Assembly (NCBI RefSeq): GCF_001904725.1
Contig: NZ_MRCE01000021.1
Coordinates: 1 to 64,000 of the forward strand
Length of the DNA stretch: 64,000 nt
Direction of reading: 5' to 3'
DNA from: Phormidium ambiguum IAM M-71
GTDB taxonomy: Bacteria > Cyanobacteriota > Cyanobacteriia > Cyanobacteriales > Aerosakkonemataceae
Shown here: piece by piece, positions 9,240 to 19,139 of the stretch
Numbering within the stretch: position 1 is the stretch's first letter
Layout of the letters: every line of letters starts with the position of its first letter
Program-made: the position numbers and the translations under genes
Notes under the pieces: generated by a model
The model's database searches: none
Told to the model about the DNA's origin: nothing
Seen by the model: only the letters and a program-made list of their open reading frames with translations

Positions 9240-10685
9240 CTATATACCTGATTGAATTTTCCTCACCAACTCATAAAAAGGTTCCCAATCATCTTCTTCC
9301 GTAATTCGTTCCCAAACCGCTTCAATTTGCGGTCTAAGTAACACGGTTTTCGGATTCGATCGCTTCATTCTTGCTGCAACTTCTCCCATTTCCGACTCAG
9401 GCAAATTCTGCAAGATTCGATGATACAAACTCCGCCAATTCTGCAAACCTTCCCCATTTTCCAAACCTGGTAAAAAATCAGGTTCGCTCAAAATCGAATT
9501 AACATCCTCTCGCCAGCAACGGGAAAACAAATCAGTAATTTCTGCAAAAAAAGCATGATAACCAACCTGAGTATCTCCTAAAAGTTGAATAGTTAATTTA
9601 AGTAACTCTTCTCCCTCTGGAATTGGCAAATTTTCCAATCCCATTTTTCGCAGCATTAACTGTTGATAATACTCTGCATAACATTCAGAAAATTTAGCTA
9701 ATCCCGCCTCTAAATCCGTCTTCGACATCACTGTACGCAAAGGTACTTGCAGCATTTCCAAATTTAACTGGCAAATAGCAGGTTGATAACCATAACAATA
9801 GCGACCATAATAATCAAAATAAGCCGCCGTAAAAGCAGGATTGTAAGTAGGAATAAAGGCATAAGGGCCGTAATCAAAACTTTCCCCAGTAATTGACATA
9901 TTATCAGTATTTAAAACTGCATGACAAAAACCAGCTGCCATCCATTGCGCTACTAACTCTGCTACTCTTTGCACCAATTCTGCATAAAATAAAGCATAAC
10001 GTTCTGCTTCATCTTCGACATTTAGTAAATGAGAATAATAGATTTCAATTACATGATCCAAAAGCTTTTTAATTAGATCGCTACGACCAATATAATGTAA
10101 CCTTTCAAAAGTCCCAAACCGAATATGAGAACGGCTAAAACGCACCATTACTGATGAACGAGTCGGCGAAGGTTCATCACCACGCCAGAGAGATTCCCCA
10201 GTTTCAATCATACTCAAACAACGGGAAGTTCTCACACCCATTTGGTGCAAAGCTTCTGCTGCTAAAACTTCTCTGACTCCTCCTTTAAGTGTTAATCTCC
10301 CATCACCACCACGAGAATAAGGAGTCCTTCCCGAACCTTTCGTCCCAAAATCATAAAGTTCGCCATCTATTCCGCGAATTTGTCCGTAAAGAAAACCTCT
10401 ACCATCTCCCAAGCCTGGGTTATATTCCCCAAATTGATAGCCATGATAACGTAAAGCTAAAAAAGGTCTAACACTTTGAAATTGACCAAATGCTTCAATA
10501 AAATCTTCGTCAAAAACTTTTTCTGGATTTAATCCAATTTTCGGTAATAATTTGTCATTCCGAAACCGCAAAATATGTTGAGGAAATTCTGCTGCTGGAA
10601 CGCGATCGTAATAATCTTCACCTACATCTTCTAATGCTGGTTCGTATTTTAAATTTAAGAAGGGATTGCTGCTATTTAATTCCAT
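9240..10685 (-). CDS. selO: Protein adenylyltransferase SelO (YdiU family pseudokinase)
   Basis: A 481-aa member of the SelO family, pseudokinases that AMPylate protein Ser/Thr/Tyr residues during redox stress. Visible signatures are [20 protein letters not shown], the nucleotide-binding stretch [33 protein letters not shown], and the catalytic [14 protein letters not shown] followed by DYGPY. I start it at the ATG at 10685 ([16 protein letters not shown]). The open frame continues 39 codons upstream, but that extension is hydrophobic and has no family counterpart. The C-terminal selenocysteine/cysteine region of some homologues is absent. It is transcribed alone. Confidence 0.9.
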   Translation of the reverse strand: MELNSSNPFLNLKYEPALEDVGEDYYDRVPAAEFPQHILRFRNDKLLPKIGLNPEKVFDEDFIEAFGQFQSVRPFLALRYHGYQFGEYNPGLGDGRGFLYGQIRGIDGELYDFGTKGSGRTPYSRGGDGRLTLKGGVREVLAAEALHQMGVRTSRCLSMIETGESLWRGDEPSPTRSSVMVRFSRSHIRFGTFERLHYIGRSDLIKKLLDHVIEIYYSHLLNVEDEAERYALFYAELVQRVAELVAQWMAAGFCHAVLNTDNMSITGESFDYGPYAFIPTYNPAFTAAYFDYYGRYCYGYQPAICQLNLEMLQVPLRTVMSKTDLEAGLAKFSECYAEYYQQLMLRKMGLENLPIPEGEELLKLTIQLLGDTQVGYHAFFAEITDLFSRCWREDVNSILSEPDFLPGLENGEGLQNWRSLYHRILQNLPESEMGEVAARMKRSNPKTVLLRPQIEAVWERITEEDDWEPFYELVRKIQSGI

Positions 10686-10997
10686 TTTATTTACCTTAAT
10701 TAGACTAAAAATTTTTGCTTTTCGTGATAGTTTTACTAGTTTTAAGAGTAAAATTAGCACAACAAACTCATACCAATTCTCTGTAAAATTGTGCTTAATC
10801 ATTGCCCCTTACCGTTGACGGATAGGGGTTTAATAAGCGCATTTTCATCGAGAATTAGCAAAACATAACAAAAACATCTTTAAGAATAAACTCTTAATTC
10901 AGTTAATGTAAACAAAAAAGAGGCTATGATAAAAACTAGCCTCTTAAGCTTACCATCAGGAGTTTAGCAGTTAGCTGAAATGATTGCTTACTGATAC
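10686..10997. other. Intergenic region between selO and the LTxxQ-like gene
   Basis: 312 bases holding the upstream region of selO and, at 10912-10945, the terminator of the next minus-strand gene. Apart from that hairpin I see only AT-rich sequence. Confidence 0.6.
10912..10945 (-). terminator. Rho-independent terminator
   Basis: Read on the minus strand: stem AAGAGGCTA / TAGCCTCTT (9 bp, perfect) with a 10-nt loop, followed directly by a T-rich run (TTTTGTTT). It lies about 50 nt after the stop of the gene at 10998-11495 and is the best intrinsic terminator of this half of the window. Confidence 0.85.
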
Positions 10998-11495
10998 CTA
11001 TCGACGGTTTTGATTTTGATTGGAATTCTGATTTGGGTTTTGATTTGGCCTTTGCTGCTGAAGTTGAGATTGTAACTTTTGCAGCTGTTCTGGAGTCAAA
11101 ACCGCCCTGATTTGGTCATTGGAAGCTTTGACAATTGTGCCAATGCGATCTTGTTGCTCTTTAGAAAGATTTAATTGTTGTATAACAGAGCTAGGGTTTT
11201 GATTCTGATTTTGATTTTGACGTTGATTTTCCATTGCTGCCATCAGCAATTTGCGTTGTTGTTCAGTAAGTACTGCCACTATTTTTTCTTGTCTATCGAC
11301 CAGAATATCGCGGATTTGTTTTACTTGCTGTTGACTTAAACCCAAGAATTCTTCAATACTTTGGGGTTGGCTGTTTGTTTGTGAAGGAGTGGTTGGTCTG
11401 GGAGACTGTTGTGCAAGTGCAACTTGAGAACCCATAGTAGCAAGGGCTACTATGCTAGCGAATAAAGAAACCAGCTTGGCGGAAGAAAAAGCCAT
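10998..11495 (-). CDS. Secreted Gln/Asn-rich protein with LTxxQ-like motifs
   Basis: A 165-aa protein with a clear signal peptide (residues 1-28, hydrophobic LVSLFASIVALATMGSQVALA, predicted cut after ALA). The mature part has two helical units, each with a Spy/CpxP-like motif: VLTEQQRKLL (about 77-86) and VLTPEQLQKL (about 132-141). An N/Q-rich linker separates them and the tail is QNPNQNSNQNQNRR. Spy/CpxP proteins are periplasmic stress chaperones or sensors. I infer a related envelope role, but the similarity is limited to the motif. The N/Q tracts come from a TTTTGATT-like microsatellite. Confidence 0.7.
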   Translation of the reverse strand: MAFSSAKLVSLFASIVALATMGSQVALAQQSPRPTTPSQTNSQPQSIEEFLGLSQQQVKQIRDILVDRQEKIVAVLTEQQRKLLMAAMENQRQNQNQNQNPSSVIQQLNLSKEQQDRIGTIVKASNDQIRAVLTPEQLQKLQSQLQQQRPNQNPNQNSNQNQNRR

Positions 11496-11549
11496 TCAAA
11501 AAATCCTAAAAAAAGAACAACAATGTGGTTTGATGAAAGAAAGTAATAT

Positions 11550-13820
11550 CTATTCATCAACTTGGCTGACACGACGGAGGTTTAGGATATCACTCATTTT
11601 TTTAATTTGAGTGAAGATGCGTTCCAATTGTTCATGATCGCGGATATCAATCCCAAGATCGATTACAGCTGGTCGGCCTTCGTAAGTCCTAACCTGAGCA
11701 TTTCGCACGTTGATGTTATTATCTGTCAAGCGGGACAGAATATCTTTTAGTACTCCTACACGATCGAGAACTTCAATTTGGATATTAACTGGATAAGTTT
11801 GCGGACGACCAGAATCCGCATTGTTTGGATTCCAGCTAACAGGTACGAGACGATCGCCTGGTACACTATCCACATTCGGACAACCTTGCCTGTGAATGGA
11901 AATACCGCGACTACCTTTAGTAACTACACCGAGAATCGCTTCACCGGGAATGGGATTGCAACACCCAGCTAAGTAATAAAGCAATCCCTCAATGCCAACA
12001 ATTGGAGAACAAGTTTGAGTAGACTTGTTGTGATTGTTGCCATTCTGTAAAGAACGTGACGGTGGAATTACTGGGGAAGTTTCCTCTGTGGTTGGTTCAA
12101 CTGGTTGCAATGCTTTGACCGCTTCGCGCATCCGATTGACCACCAAGTTGAGGGTAACTTCGCCGTAACCTAAAGCAGCTAAGAGATCTTCGACGCTGTG
12201 ATAATTACATCGTTCCGCAACAGACTGCATGGGTTCAGATTTGATCGCTGCGGAAAAGCCGCTTTTGCCAAATTCTTTTTCTAGCAGTTCTCTCCCCCTT
12301 GCCACATTTTCGTCCCGATGCGATCGCTTGTACCATTGTCGAATTCGGTTCTTGGCGCTAGTAGTTACTACAAAGTTTAGCCAATCTAAACTTGGATGAC
12401 TATTTTTCAGAGTAATAATATCCACGATATCCCCATTTTTCAAGGGCGTATCTAGCTGCACCATCCGACCATTTACTTTCGCGCCAGCACAGTGATTGCC
12501 AACTTCTGTATGTATCCGATAGGCAAAATCTACCGTCGTCGCACCTTGCGGCAAAGAAACGACATCTCCTTTAGGAGTAAAAACGAAAACATCATCAAAC
12601 TCTAAGTTATCCTTGACGTTTTCCAGATATTCTTCGGCATCTTTCAGTTCATTTTGCCATTCCAGCAGTTGCCGCAACCAAGTAAACTTCTCTTCATCGG
12701 CACTGATGCGACCCCGGTTAGATTTGCCAGTTTCCTTATATTTCCAGTGTGCGGCAATCCCATACTCGGCTACGTGGTGCATTTCCAAGGTACGGATTTG
12801 AATTTCTACAGGTCTGCCAATCGGCCCAACCACAACTGTATGTAGGGATTGATACCGATTCGGTTTTGGTAAACCAATATAATCTTTAAAGCGACCGGGA
12901 ATTGGCGTAAAAGAATCGTGAACCACTGCCAAAGAACGATAACATTCCTCGTTAGTCTCTACAATTAAACGAATTGCTGCTAAATCGTAGATTTCGTGGA
13001 ATTCTTTTTGTTGTCTCTGCATCTTTTGGTAAATGCTGTAAAGATGCTTGGGACGACCGCTAACATCTAATAACTTAATTCCGGCTTCCGATAGTCCTTC
13101 GCGGAGGATATCTTGGACTTTACCCAGTCTAGCTTCTCGATCGGTGCGTTTTTCCGATACCAATTCTTGAACTTGACGATAGAATTCTGGCTCTAAATAT
13201 TTAAAACATAAATCTTCTAATTCCCATTTAAATCTACCGATCCCCAGACGATTTGCCAAAGGCGCAAAGATTTCTCTGGTTTCGGTGGCGATGCGACGGC
13301 GTTTTTCATCTGGCAGATGTTCTAAGGTTCGCATATTATGGAGGCGATCGGCTAACTTCACCACAATCACTCGAATATCCTTAGCCATCGCCACGAACAT
13401 TCGGCGGATATTCTCCGCCTGTCGTTCTGTCTTGCTAGAGAAGTTATGAGAAAACTTGGAAAGTTTGGTTACACCTTCCACCAATCTGGCAACATCTCCA
13501 CCAAAACGCTGTTCTATGTCTTCCACAGTCACATCGGTATCTTCTACCACATCGTGGAGAAAACCCGCCGCAATCATTGCACTACCGCCACCCAAATCGC
13601 GTAACAAACCTGCCACAGCGACGGGATGACAGATATATGGTTCTCCTGATTTACGGTATTGACCTTCATGGAGTTGGTAAGCAAATTCAAATGCGCGACA
13701 AATTAAACCTGTATCATTTGTGGCACAAGCTTCGGGGTTCGCACAATTAGCAGATAAACATTCCTGTAACCAGTCAGGAATGACGCAATTGATGACGGGA
13801 GTTGGCGCGGCTGCGTTCAT
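11550..13820 (-). CDS. spoT: RSH bifunctional (p)ppGpp synthetase/hydrolase
   Basis: A 756-aa enzyme that makes and degrades the alarmone (p)ppGpp. Order of domains: HD hydrolase (about 45-200, with the metal motif FLHDVVEDTD, H89/D90), synthetase (about 260-370, with RFKDYIGLPKPNRYQSLHT and VEIQIRTLEMH), TGS (about 405-475), a helical/conserved-Cys region with YYLAGCCNPIPGE, and a C-terminal ACT domain (about 675-756). Both catalytic centres look intact, so I call it bifunctional. The Cys-rich region is the ribosome/tRNA-sensing part in RelA proteins. Cyanobacteria usually carry a single long RSH protein, which this would be. No operon partner. Confidence 0.94.
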   Translation of the reverse strand: MNAAAPTPVINCVIPDWLQECLSANCANPEACATNDTGLICRAFEFAYQLHEGQYRKSGEPYICHPVAVAGLLRDLGGGSAMIAAGFLHDVVEDTDVTVEDIEQRFGGDVARLVEGVTKLSKFSHNFSSKTERQAENIRRMFVAMAKDIRVIVVKLADRLHNMRTLEHLPDEKRRRIATETREIFAPLANRLGIGRFKWELEDLCFKYLEPEFYRQVQELVSEKRTDREARLGKVQDILREGLSEAGIKLLDVSGRPKHLYSIYQKMQRQQKEFHEIYDLAAIRLIVETNEECYRSLAVVHDSFTPIPGRFKDYIGLPKPNRYQSLHTVVVGPIGRPVEIQIRTLEMHHVAEYGIAAHWKYKETGKSNRGRISADEEKFTWLRQLLEWQNELKDAEEYLENVKDNLEFDDVFVFTPKGDVVSLPQGATTVDFAYRIHTEVGNHCAGAKVNGRMVQLDTPLKNGDIVDIITLKNSHPSLDWLNFVVTTSAKNRIRQWYKRSHRDENVARGRELLEKEFGKSGFSAAIKSEPMQSVAERCNYHSVEDLLAALGYGEVTLNLVVNRMREAVKALQPVEPTTEETSPVIPPSRSLQNGNNHNKSTQTCSPIVGIEGLLYYLAGCCNPIPGEAILGVVTKGSRGISIHRQGCPNVDSVPGDRLVPVSWNPNNADSGRPQTYPVNIQIEVLDRVGVLKDILSRLTDNNINVRNAQVRTYEGRPAVIDLGIDIRDHEQLERIFTQIKKMSDILNLRRVSQVDE

Positions 13821-14099
13821 AATAAATATTGGACTTCAAGTTTGAAGGATAGGTTTCACTGAATTTGGTCGAATCAACTATGCTGATGAGCGATTTTGTC
13901 TGAATAGGGTTTATCGCCCTTACCTTGGTGAAAATAGCATTCATCAAGGCTTCTAAGTTAAGAATATTCTGATTTACAGGAATAAGAACTGCTGCAATCC
14001 TAAAGCTTGGCTTAAGCTATGTCTCATCACCTGTTAAATAACTGTCTAAATTTAGGGAAAACCTTCGTTAGATATGATTGTATCCCAACCATTTACACA

Positions 14100-14504
14100 A
14101 TGCTGACTAATTCATTGCGCGATCGCTATCAAACATTTCTTCACGCCATTGAACATTTCCAAAATCTGGTCAATGGCTATACCTCTATTCTACAATCACC
14201 AGATAAACCAGAAGCAACAGCCCAAAACTTAGATAAACTCAAATTAAAACAAGATTTTGCTCAATTAAAAGCAATTTTTACCGACGAGATTGCTAATTTA
14301 AGCTTAAATGACCTAGATACAACCCTAGCCTCTCGCTTACAATCCTACCTCACAGAAATCAACAAGCAACTTCAACTACTAGAAATCGATCTCAGTTTTT
14401 TACAAGCTTCTCGCCAACCTGCAACAACCCAAACCAAAATCACCCAAATCTACAAACGTCTGGAAACCTTAACTAATTATTGTCAAGCCGTTCTAGATTT
14501 GTAG
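14100..14504 (+). CDS. patD: PatD-like protein (heterocyst frequency control family)
   Basis: About 134 aa from the ATG at 14100. An earlier in-frame ATG at 14019 would add 27 residues that do not look conserved. The protein is all helical. The C-terminal half, with QSYLTEINKQLQLLEIDLSF, FLQASRQPATTQ and TNYCQAVLDL, matches my memory of the family annotated as heterocyst frequency control protein PatD. In Anabaena PatD limits or tunes the number of heterocysts. The family is also present in cyanobacteria that do not form heterocysts, so a wider role is likely. It is a stand-alone gene. Confidence 0.62.
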   Translation: MLTNSLRDRYQTFLHAIEHFQNLVNGYTSILQSPDKPEATAQNLDKLKLKQDFAQLKAIFTDEIANLSLNDLDTTLASRLQSYLTEINKQLQLLEIDLSFLQASRQPATTQTKITQIYKRLETLTNYCQAVLDL

Positions 14505-14559
14505 GTATCTCAGAAAAGCTAACACTTCTTCTAATTTCCCAATTCTGTGTCTGATTAAT

Positions 14560-15225
14560 ATGACTGGACTCAAGGAAAAAGTCTTTCTTCTCCACAACCA
14601 CCGTAGTAATATCAAAACTAGTTCAATCAAAGAAAAAGTTTTCCAGAGGATAGAAAAAACCGTGCGGTGTCCAAAAGATTGGAGTGTAAGCTTGGTTGAT
14701 GGCACTTTATCTGATAAGTTAGCCGTTAAACATTGCCCAGATTGTCAAGGAAACTGGATTTCTGCTACCGACTACGAAGCTTATGTCGCATCTCAACCCC
14801 CAAAATCAGCAGAATCAAAATTCCAGGCGAAGTCTACTACTGACATCAATTTTGTCCCCTCTCCTAATGATAATCGCGCCGCACTATGTCCCGAATGTCA
14901 GCATTACTTAACCAGAGCAAAAGTTTTCTACAAACGAGCTTTTTATGTAGAACGTTGTACCCACTGTGGTGGGATTTGGTGTGATAAGGGTGAATGGGAA
15001 GTGTTGGAAAAACTAGAGTTACATACTAATGTTGAAAAAATGTTTTCTTTGGAATGGCAATCTAGGGTGCGAGAGTTAGAATATGCAGAAAAAGAACGTC
15101 AAGCGACTATGGAAAAACTCGGTTCCGAAGTTGCATCAAAAGTTTTTGAATTAGCAGAAATCTTAGAAAAACATCCTAATGGTGATTTTGGCGTTACTTA
15201 CTTAATGCGACGATTTAATAAGTAA
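14560..15225 (+). CDS. TFIIB-type zinc-ribbon protein
   Basis: A 221-aa protein with two zf-TFIIB-like zinc ribbons. The first is about 36-70, with CP and CPDCQGNW. The second is about 109-145, with CPECQHYL and CTHCGGIWCDKGEW. A charged helical tail follows (about 150-215). Such proteins are annotated only as zinc-ribbon domain proteins. The ribbon is structural, and a nucleic-acid or protein-binding role is possible but unproven. The start at 14560 gives a Lys-rich lead of about 35 residues that may not all be translated. It lies 55 nt after the PatD-like gene and may be cotranscribed. Confidence 0.75.
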   Translation: MTGLKEKVFLLHNHRSNIKTSSIKEKVFQRIEKTVRCPKDWSVSLVDGTLSDKLAVKHCPDCQGNWISATDYEAYVASQPPKSAESKFQAKSTTDINFVPSPNDNRAALCPECQHYLTRAKVFYKRAFYVERCTHCGGIWCDKGEWEVLEKLELHTNVEKMFSLEWQSRVRELEYAEKERQATMEKLGSEVASKVFELAEILEKHPNGDFGVTYLMRRFNK

Positions 15226-15287
15226 AATCATTGCTCGTTAATTATAAATAACAATGACCCGACAAAAATTATAAATCTCTTCTCTTT

Positions 15288-15314
15288 CTTCGTGTCCTTC
15301 GTGTCTTCGTGGTT
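15288..15314. repeat. CTTCGTGTC direct-repeat element
   Basis: Three imperfect tandem copies of CTTCGTGTC(C/T) ending in CTTCGTGGTT. This is a short intergenic element of a type I recognise from many cyanobacterial genomes. It lies between the zinc-ribbon and ABC genes. Confidence 0.6.
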
Positions 15315-15375
15315 AAAAATCTTTTTCCCGAATCATTTAGGATAACCCAATAACAAATGAAAAGGAAAATAACAA

Positions 15376-17040
15376 ATGACCAATGACAAAGTTCTCTTTG
15401 CTGTAGAAAACCTGCGGGTAGCTTACCCTTCTACTTCCGAAAATATGCAATGGGCTGTGGATGATGTTTCTTTTACTTTAAAACCTGGAGAACGTTTGGG
15501 ATTAGTAGGAGAATCTGGTTGTGGAAAGTCCACTTTAGGACGTGCCGCAATGCGGTTGTTACCTGCATCAACACGCATTGAAGGAAGAGTAACTTTTGCA
15601 GGGCAATCTGTTTTCGATCTTTCACTTTCCCAGTTGCGAAAGTTTCGTGGAGAAGCAGTAGCTTTGATTTTTCAAGACCCGATGACTCGCCTCGATCCTC
15701 TCATGACAATTGGCGAACATTGCATTGAAACTGTAAAGGCGCATCAACCAGAATTATCTTATCGTGAGGCGAAAGAAAAAGCAATTTCTACTTTAGAAGC
15801 GGTGAAGATTTCTGCTAATAGATGGGCGCAATATCCGCATGAATTTAGTGGAGGAATGCGGCAAAGAGTAGCGATCGCACTAGCCCTTTTACTCAACCCA
15901 AAATTAATTGTAGCAGATGAACCAACAACTAGTTTAGATGTTACTGTTTCAGCACAAATTTTAGATGAATTAACTCGGCTTTGTCGGGAAAGAGAAATGG
16001 CTTTGTTGTTAATTTCTCATGATTTGGCAATGGTGGGGGAATATTGCGATCGCATGGCTGTAATGTACAATGGGAAAATAGTTGAAACTGGCTCAACTCA
16101 ATCAATTATCGCTCGCCCTCAACATCAATATACACGGTCTCTCTTACAAGCAGCATTACATTTACAAGCAGTTGATGAAAAGGAAGCAGAGGCGCAGGAG
16201 AGCAAGAAATCAGAAGAACAGGGAAGAAAAACTCCGATTTTGCAAGTTAGAGATTTGCAGCAACATTATTCTTTAGAAAGTGGTTTAATTGAGAAATTAT
16301 TGTCTCGCAAAAGTGCAACTATTAAAGCAGTTGATGGGATTAATTTAGAACTTTATCCAGGGGAAATATTAGGGTTAGTTGGAGAATCTGGTTGTGGAAA
16401 GTCTACTTTATCCCGAACAATTTTACAATTAATTCATCCTACATCTGGAAAAGTCGAATTTTTAGGTAAAGATCTAACAACTCTTCCTCGTGAATCAATG
16501 CGATTAGCGAGAAGAGAAATTCAAATGATTTTCCAAGATCCTCATGCTTGTTTAAATCCTCGGATGACAGTCGGACAAAGTATTTCCGATCCCTTATTTA
16601 TTCATAAATTAGCAACTCTCACCGCAGCAAAAAACCAAGTATTAGAAATGCTGGAAAGAGTGGGATTAACACCTGTTGAAGAATACTATGAACGATATCC
16701 TTCTGATTTATCTGGAGGACAACAACAACGGGTTGCTATTGCTAGAGCTTTAATTACTCGCCCAAAATTGGTAATTTGTGATGAACCTGTAAGTATGTTA
16801 GATGCAAGTGTACAAACCCAAGTTTTAGAATTAATGTTAGAGTTAAAACGCGATTTTGATTTAACTTATTTATTTATTACTCATGACCTTTGGGTAGCGC
16901 GGTTTTTCTGCGATCGCATCGCCGTCATGAATAGCGGTAAAATAGTCGAAATTAATTCAACTCACCAAGTTTTTACTAATCCCCAACATCCCTACACTCA
17001 AACATTATTAAAAGCTGCACCTTTATTAGCTAGAAAATAA
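15376..17040 (+). CDS. Fused double-ATPase subunit of a peptide/nickel-type ABC importer
   Basis: A 554-aa protein carrying two complete DppD/DppF-like ATPase domains (about 8-265 and 285-554). Each has Walker [10 protein letters not shown], a Q-loop FQDP, an ABC signature ([12 protein letters not shown] and [12 protein letters not shown]), Walker B, and the D-loop/H-loop ([16 protein letters not shown]). Each is followed by the oligopeptide-family C-terminal HP-x-YT motif ([28 protein letters not shown]). Fusion of the two ATPases is common in this family. No permease or binding protein gene is adjacent, so the transporter partners must be elsewhere. The linker (about 270-290) is E/K/Q-rich and its DNA resembles the window's repeats. 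Confidence 0.9.
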   Translation: MTNDKVLFAVENLRVAYPSTSENMQWAVDDVSFTLKPGERLGLVGESGCGKSTLGRAAMRLLPASTRIEGRVTFAGQSVFDLSLSQLRKFRGEAVALIFQDPMTRLDPLMTIGEHCIETVKAHQPELSYREAKEKAISTLEAVKISANRWAQYPHEFSGGMRQRVAIALALLLNPKLIVADEPTTSLDVTVSAQILDELTRLCREREMALLLISHDLAMVGEYCDRMAVMYNGKIVETGSTQSIIARPQHQYTRSLLQAALHLQAVDEKEAEAQESKKSEEQGRKTPILQVRDLQQHYSLESGLIEKLLSRKSATIKAVDGINLELYPGEILGLVGESGCGKSTLSRTILQLIHPTSGKVEFLGKDLTTLPRESMRLARREIQMIFQDPHACLNPRMTVGQSISDPLFIHKLATLTAAKNQVLEMLERVGLTPVEEYYERYPSDLSGGQQQRVAIARALITRPKLVICDEPVSMLDASVQTQVLELMLELKRDFDLTYLFITHDLWVARFFCDRIAVMNSGKIVEINSTHQVFTNPQHPYTQTLLKAAPLLARK

Positions 17041-17143
17041 GGCAGGGGGCAGGGGGGAAAAGGGGAAAAGGGCAATTTTTACCCTCTGCCTTCTGCCTTC
17101 TGCCTTCTGCCTTCTGCCTTCTGCCTTCTGCCTTCTGTCTTTC
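17041..17143. repeat. TTCTGCC heptamer array
   Basis: At least seven consecutive TTCTGCC units preceded by GGGGCAGGGGGG and AAAAGGGG runs. It begins directly after the ABC gene's stop and ends three bases before the dps stop, filling a convergent junction. Confidence 0.9.
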
Positions 17144-17146
17144 TTA

Positions 17147-17650
17147 CTATGCTTGCAAATGTGCTTCTAAGAACCACAAGCGTTTATCGATCGCACGGGA
17201 AACTTCTGTGTAAAGATCGGCAGTATCAGCATCACCTAAACTATCAGTTTTATCGATCGCATCCCGAATCAACTTAGCATAAGGAGCATAGCGTTCTGCT
17301 AAAGCGGTTACATGGGATTTGCCATCGAGAATGTCAATCGGATATTCTGGTAAAGTCGATCGTGCAGCAGCAATGCGGGCAGTTCCTAACGCCAACCCAC
17401 CCAAAGCTGTAATTCTTTCTGCAATCATATCGATAAACTCTTCTAACTCAGTTGCCATTTCATCGAACAACTCATGCAACTGATAGAAATCCATCCCTTT
17501 AACATTCCAGTGAGCTTGCTTTACTTGAGTTTTCAGGTCTAAAGTAGAAGCAAGAGTGTGGTTGAGAATTTCGGCAACTTGCGATCGCACATCCACAGGA
17601 ATGTCAATGCGAGTCGGATAAAGGCGCGAAGCATCTGTATTGTGACTCAT
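17147..17650 (-). CDS. dps: Dps-family ferritin-like DNA-protection protein
   Basis: About 167 aa from ATG 17650 ([16 protein letters not shown]). The frame is open 23 codons further upstream, but that part does not resemble the family. Dps dodecamers oxidise Fe(II) with H2O2, store iron and protect DNA. The inter-subunit ferroxidase signature is present: [11 protein letters not shown] (His) and [20 protein letters not shown] (Asp/Glu). It ends in a short tail, WFLEAHLQA. Cyanobacteria usually have several Dps paralogues, and which one this is cannot be told. Confidence 0.92.
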   Translation of the reverse strand: MSHNTDASRLYPTRIDIPVDVRSQVAEILNHTLASTLDLKTQVKQAHWNVKGMDFYQLHELFDEMATELEEFIDMIAERITALGGLALGTARIAAARSTLPEYPIDILDGKSHVTALAERYAPYAKLIRDAIDKTDSLGDADTADLYTEVSRAIDKRLWFLEAHLQA

Positions 17651-17755
17651 GAGTTTAGCTCGTAAATTTTGACTAAAACTGAGACTGTAAGCAGCGTCTA
17701 ACTGAATTAGACTCAGCAATTATGAAGAATATTTTAATTTTAGTACACAATATAC

Positions 17756-17788
17756 AGATCCCCGACTTCTTGAAGAAGTCAGGGATCT
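17756..17788. repeat. AGATCCCCGACTTCTT palindromic repeat, copy 2
   Basis: 16-bp arms (AGATCCCCGACTTCTT and AAGAAGTCAGGGATCT) with one mismatch and a 1-nt spacer. It lies between gap2 and dps, both on the minus strand, so it could also stop or protect the gap2 transcript. Same family as 3074-3106. Confidence 0.75.
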
Positions 17789-17907
17789 TATTAGAAAAAA
17801 ATTAAGTAGAGAAGATCGAAGCCCTCCCTACTTGAGAAAATAGTACATTTTAGATTCAAGAAATCGATATTAATTCATATCGAAAATCCAAAATCTAAAA
17901 TCAAAAA

Positions 17908-18921
17908 TTATTTAACCCACTTCTTACCAACTAATTCTGCCAAATCGACAACCCGTTGAGAATAACCCCACTCGTTGTCATACCAAGCAACAACTTTCAC
18001 CATATCGCTATCCATAACCATAGTTAGGCTAGCATCAACGATCGAAGAAGCATCATGACCTTTATAGTCAGAAGACACCAACTCTAAATCACTATATTCG
18101 AGAATACCCTTCAACGGGCCTTCCGCAGCAGCCTTGAGAACTTGGTTAACTTCTTCTACAAAAGTTTTCTTCTCAACCATTACCACCAAATCCACCACAG
18201 AAACATTAGGAGTGGGGACGCGCAAAGCAATACCATTGAGTTTACCCTTCAATTCTGGTAGTACTAAAGCCACAGCCTTAGCAGCACCAGTAGAAGTAGG
18301 AACAATATTCATTGCTGCTGCTCTTGCCCGACGCACATCACGGTGAGAAGCATCTAAAAGACGCTGATCCCCGGTGTAGCTGTGGGTAGTGGTCATTGTA
18401 CCCTTGATAATGCCAAAGTTTTCATGAATTACTTTAGCCACTGGAGACAAGCAGTTAGTAGTACAGCTAGCATTGCTGATGATTACGTGCTTATCATGGT
18501 CATACTCTTGATCGTTTACGCCAACGACAAAGGTACCATCATCATTTTTACCTGGAGCAGTAATCAAAACCTTTTTCGCACCAGCGTTTAAATGCTTGGA
18601 TGCGCCCTCTCTGCTGGTGAATACCCCAGTAGACTCAATGATTAGATCGATATCCCAGTCTTTCCAGGGCAAGTTTTCTGGATTGCGATCGGATACACAT
18701 TTAATCGTTTTGCCATTGAGAATAATAGAATTATCATCGGCACTGACATCCGCAGCAAACGTTCCTAGCATCGTGTCATATTTCAGCAAGTGTGCGTTTG
18801 TCCTCGGATCGGAGGTGTCATTAATAGCGACTACCTCAAAATGACTGTTTTCTCTTCCTGCCCAGCAACGCAAGAAATTACGTCCGATGCGTCCAAAACC
18901 GTTGATCGCTACTCTTATCAC
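17908..18921 (-). CDS. gap2: Glyceraldehyde-3-phosphate dehydrogenase, Gap2 type
   Basis: A 337-aa enzyme from a GTG start at 18921 (GTG-ATA-AGA-GTA, giving [13 protein letters not shown]). A GAGGG lies 11 nt upstream, and the 25-codon open extension has no homology. It is the photosynthetic, NAD(P)-using GAPDH of the Calvin cycle. Diagnostic features are [16 protein letters not shown], the catalytic SNASCTTNC (Cys near 153), [16 protein letters not shown] and [14 protein letters not shown]. The Gap1 paralogue of glycolysis differs in these segments. It should be the target of CP12, encoded at 6084. It is probably monocistronic. Confidence 0.94.
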   Translation of the reverse strand: MIRVAINGFGRIGRNFLRCWAGRENSHFEVVAINDTSDPRTNAHLLKYDTMLGTFAADVSADDNSIILNGKTIKCVSDRNPENLPWKDWDIDLIIESTGVFTSREGASKHLNAGAKKVLITAPGKNDDGTFVVGVNDQEYDHDKHVIISNASCTTNCLSPVAKVIHENFGIIKGTMTTTHSYTGDQRLLDASHRDVRRARAAAMNIVPTSTGAAKAVALVLPELKGKLNGIALRVPTPNVSVVDLVVMVEKKTFVEEVNQVLKAAAEGPLKGILEYSDLELVSSDYKGHDASSIVDASLTMVMDSDMVKVVAWYDNEWGYSQRVVDLAELVGKKWVK

Positions 18922-19035
18922 TGCGTCTTGCCCTCTGTCTACTGTAATAATGAAACCCAAGTATTGAACCACATCATATCGCAAAGGGTGTACCAAGAAA
19001 ACGCTCTTGTGCTATTTGGGATCAGAGGAATTTAG

Positions 19036-19138
19036 TTCTCTAATTTGAGGGGAAAGGGGGAAAAGGGGAAAGGGGAAAGGGGAAAAGGGGGAAAGGGGAA
19101 GTTATTGCCTTCTGCCTTCTGCCTTCTGCCTTGTAATA
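19036..19138. repeat. GGGGAAA / TTCTGCC low-complexity array
   Basis: Purine tracts of GGGGAAAA type followed by TTCTGCC units, between the upstream side of gap2 and the nadD stop. This array does not lie between convergent genes. Confidence 0.85.
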
Positions 19139-19139
19139 C

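Noticed and set aside
10686-10802. N-terminal extension of SelO by 39 codons
   Set aside because: Hydrophobic and non-homologous. The family start fits ATG 10685.
18922-18996. N-terminal extension of Gap2 by 25 codons
   Set aside because: Gap2 proteins begin directly with RVAINGFG, and a GTG with a GAGGG site is present there.
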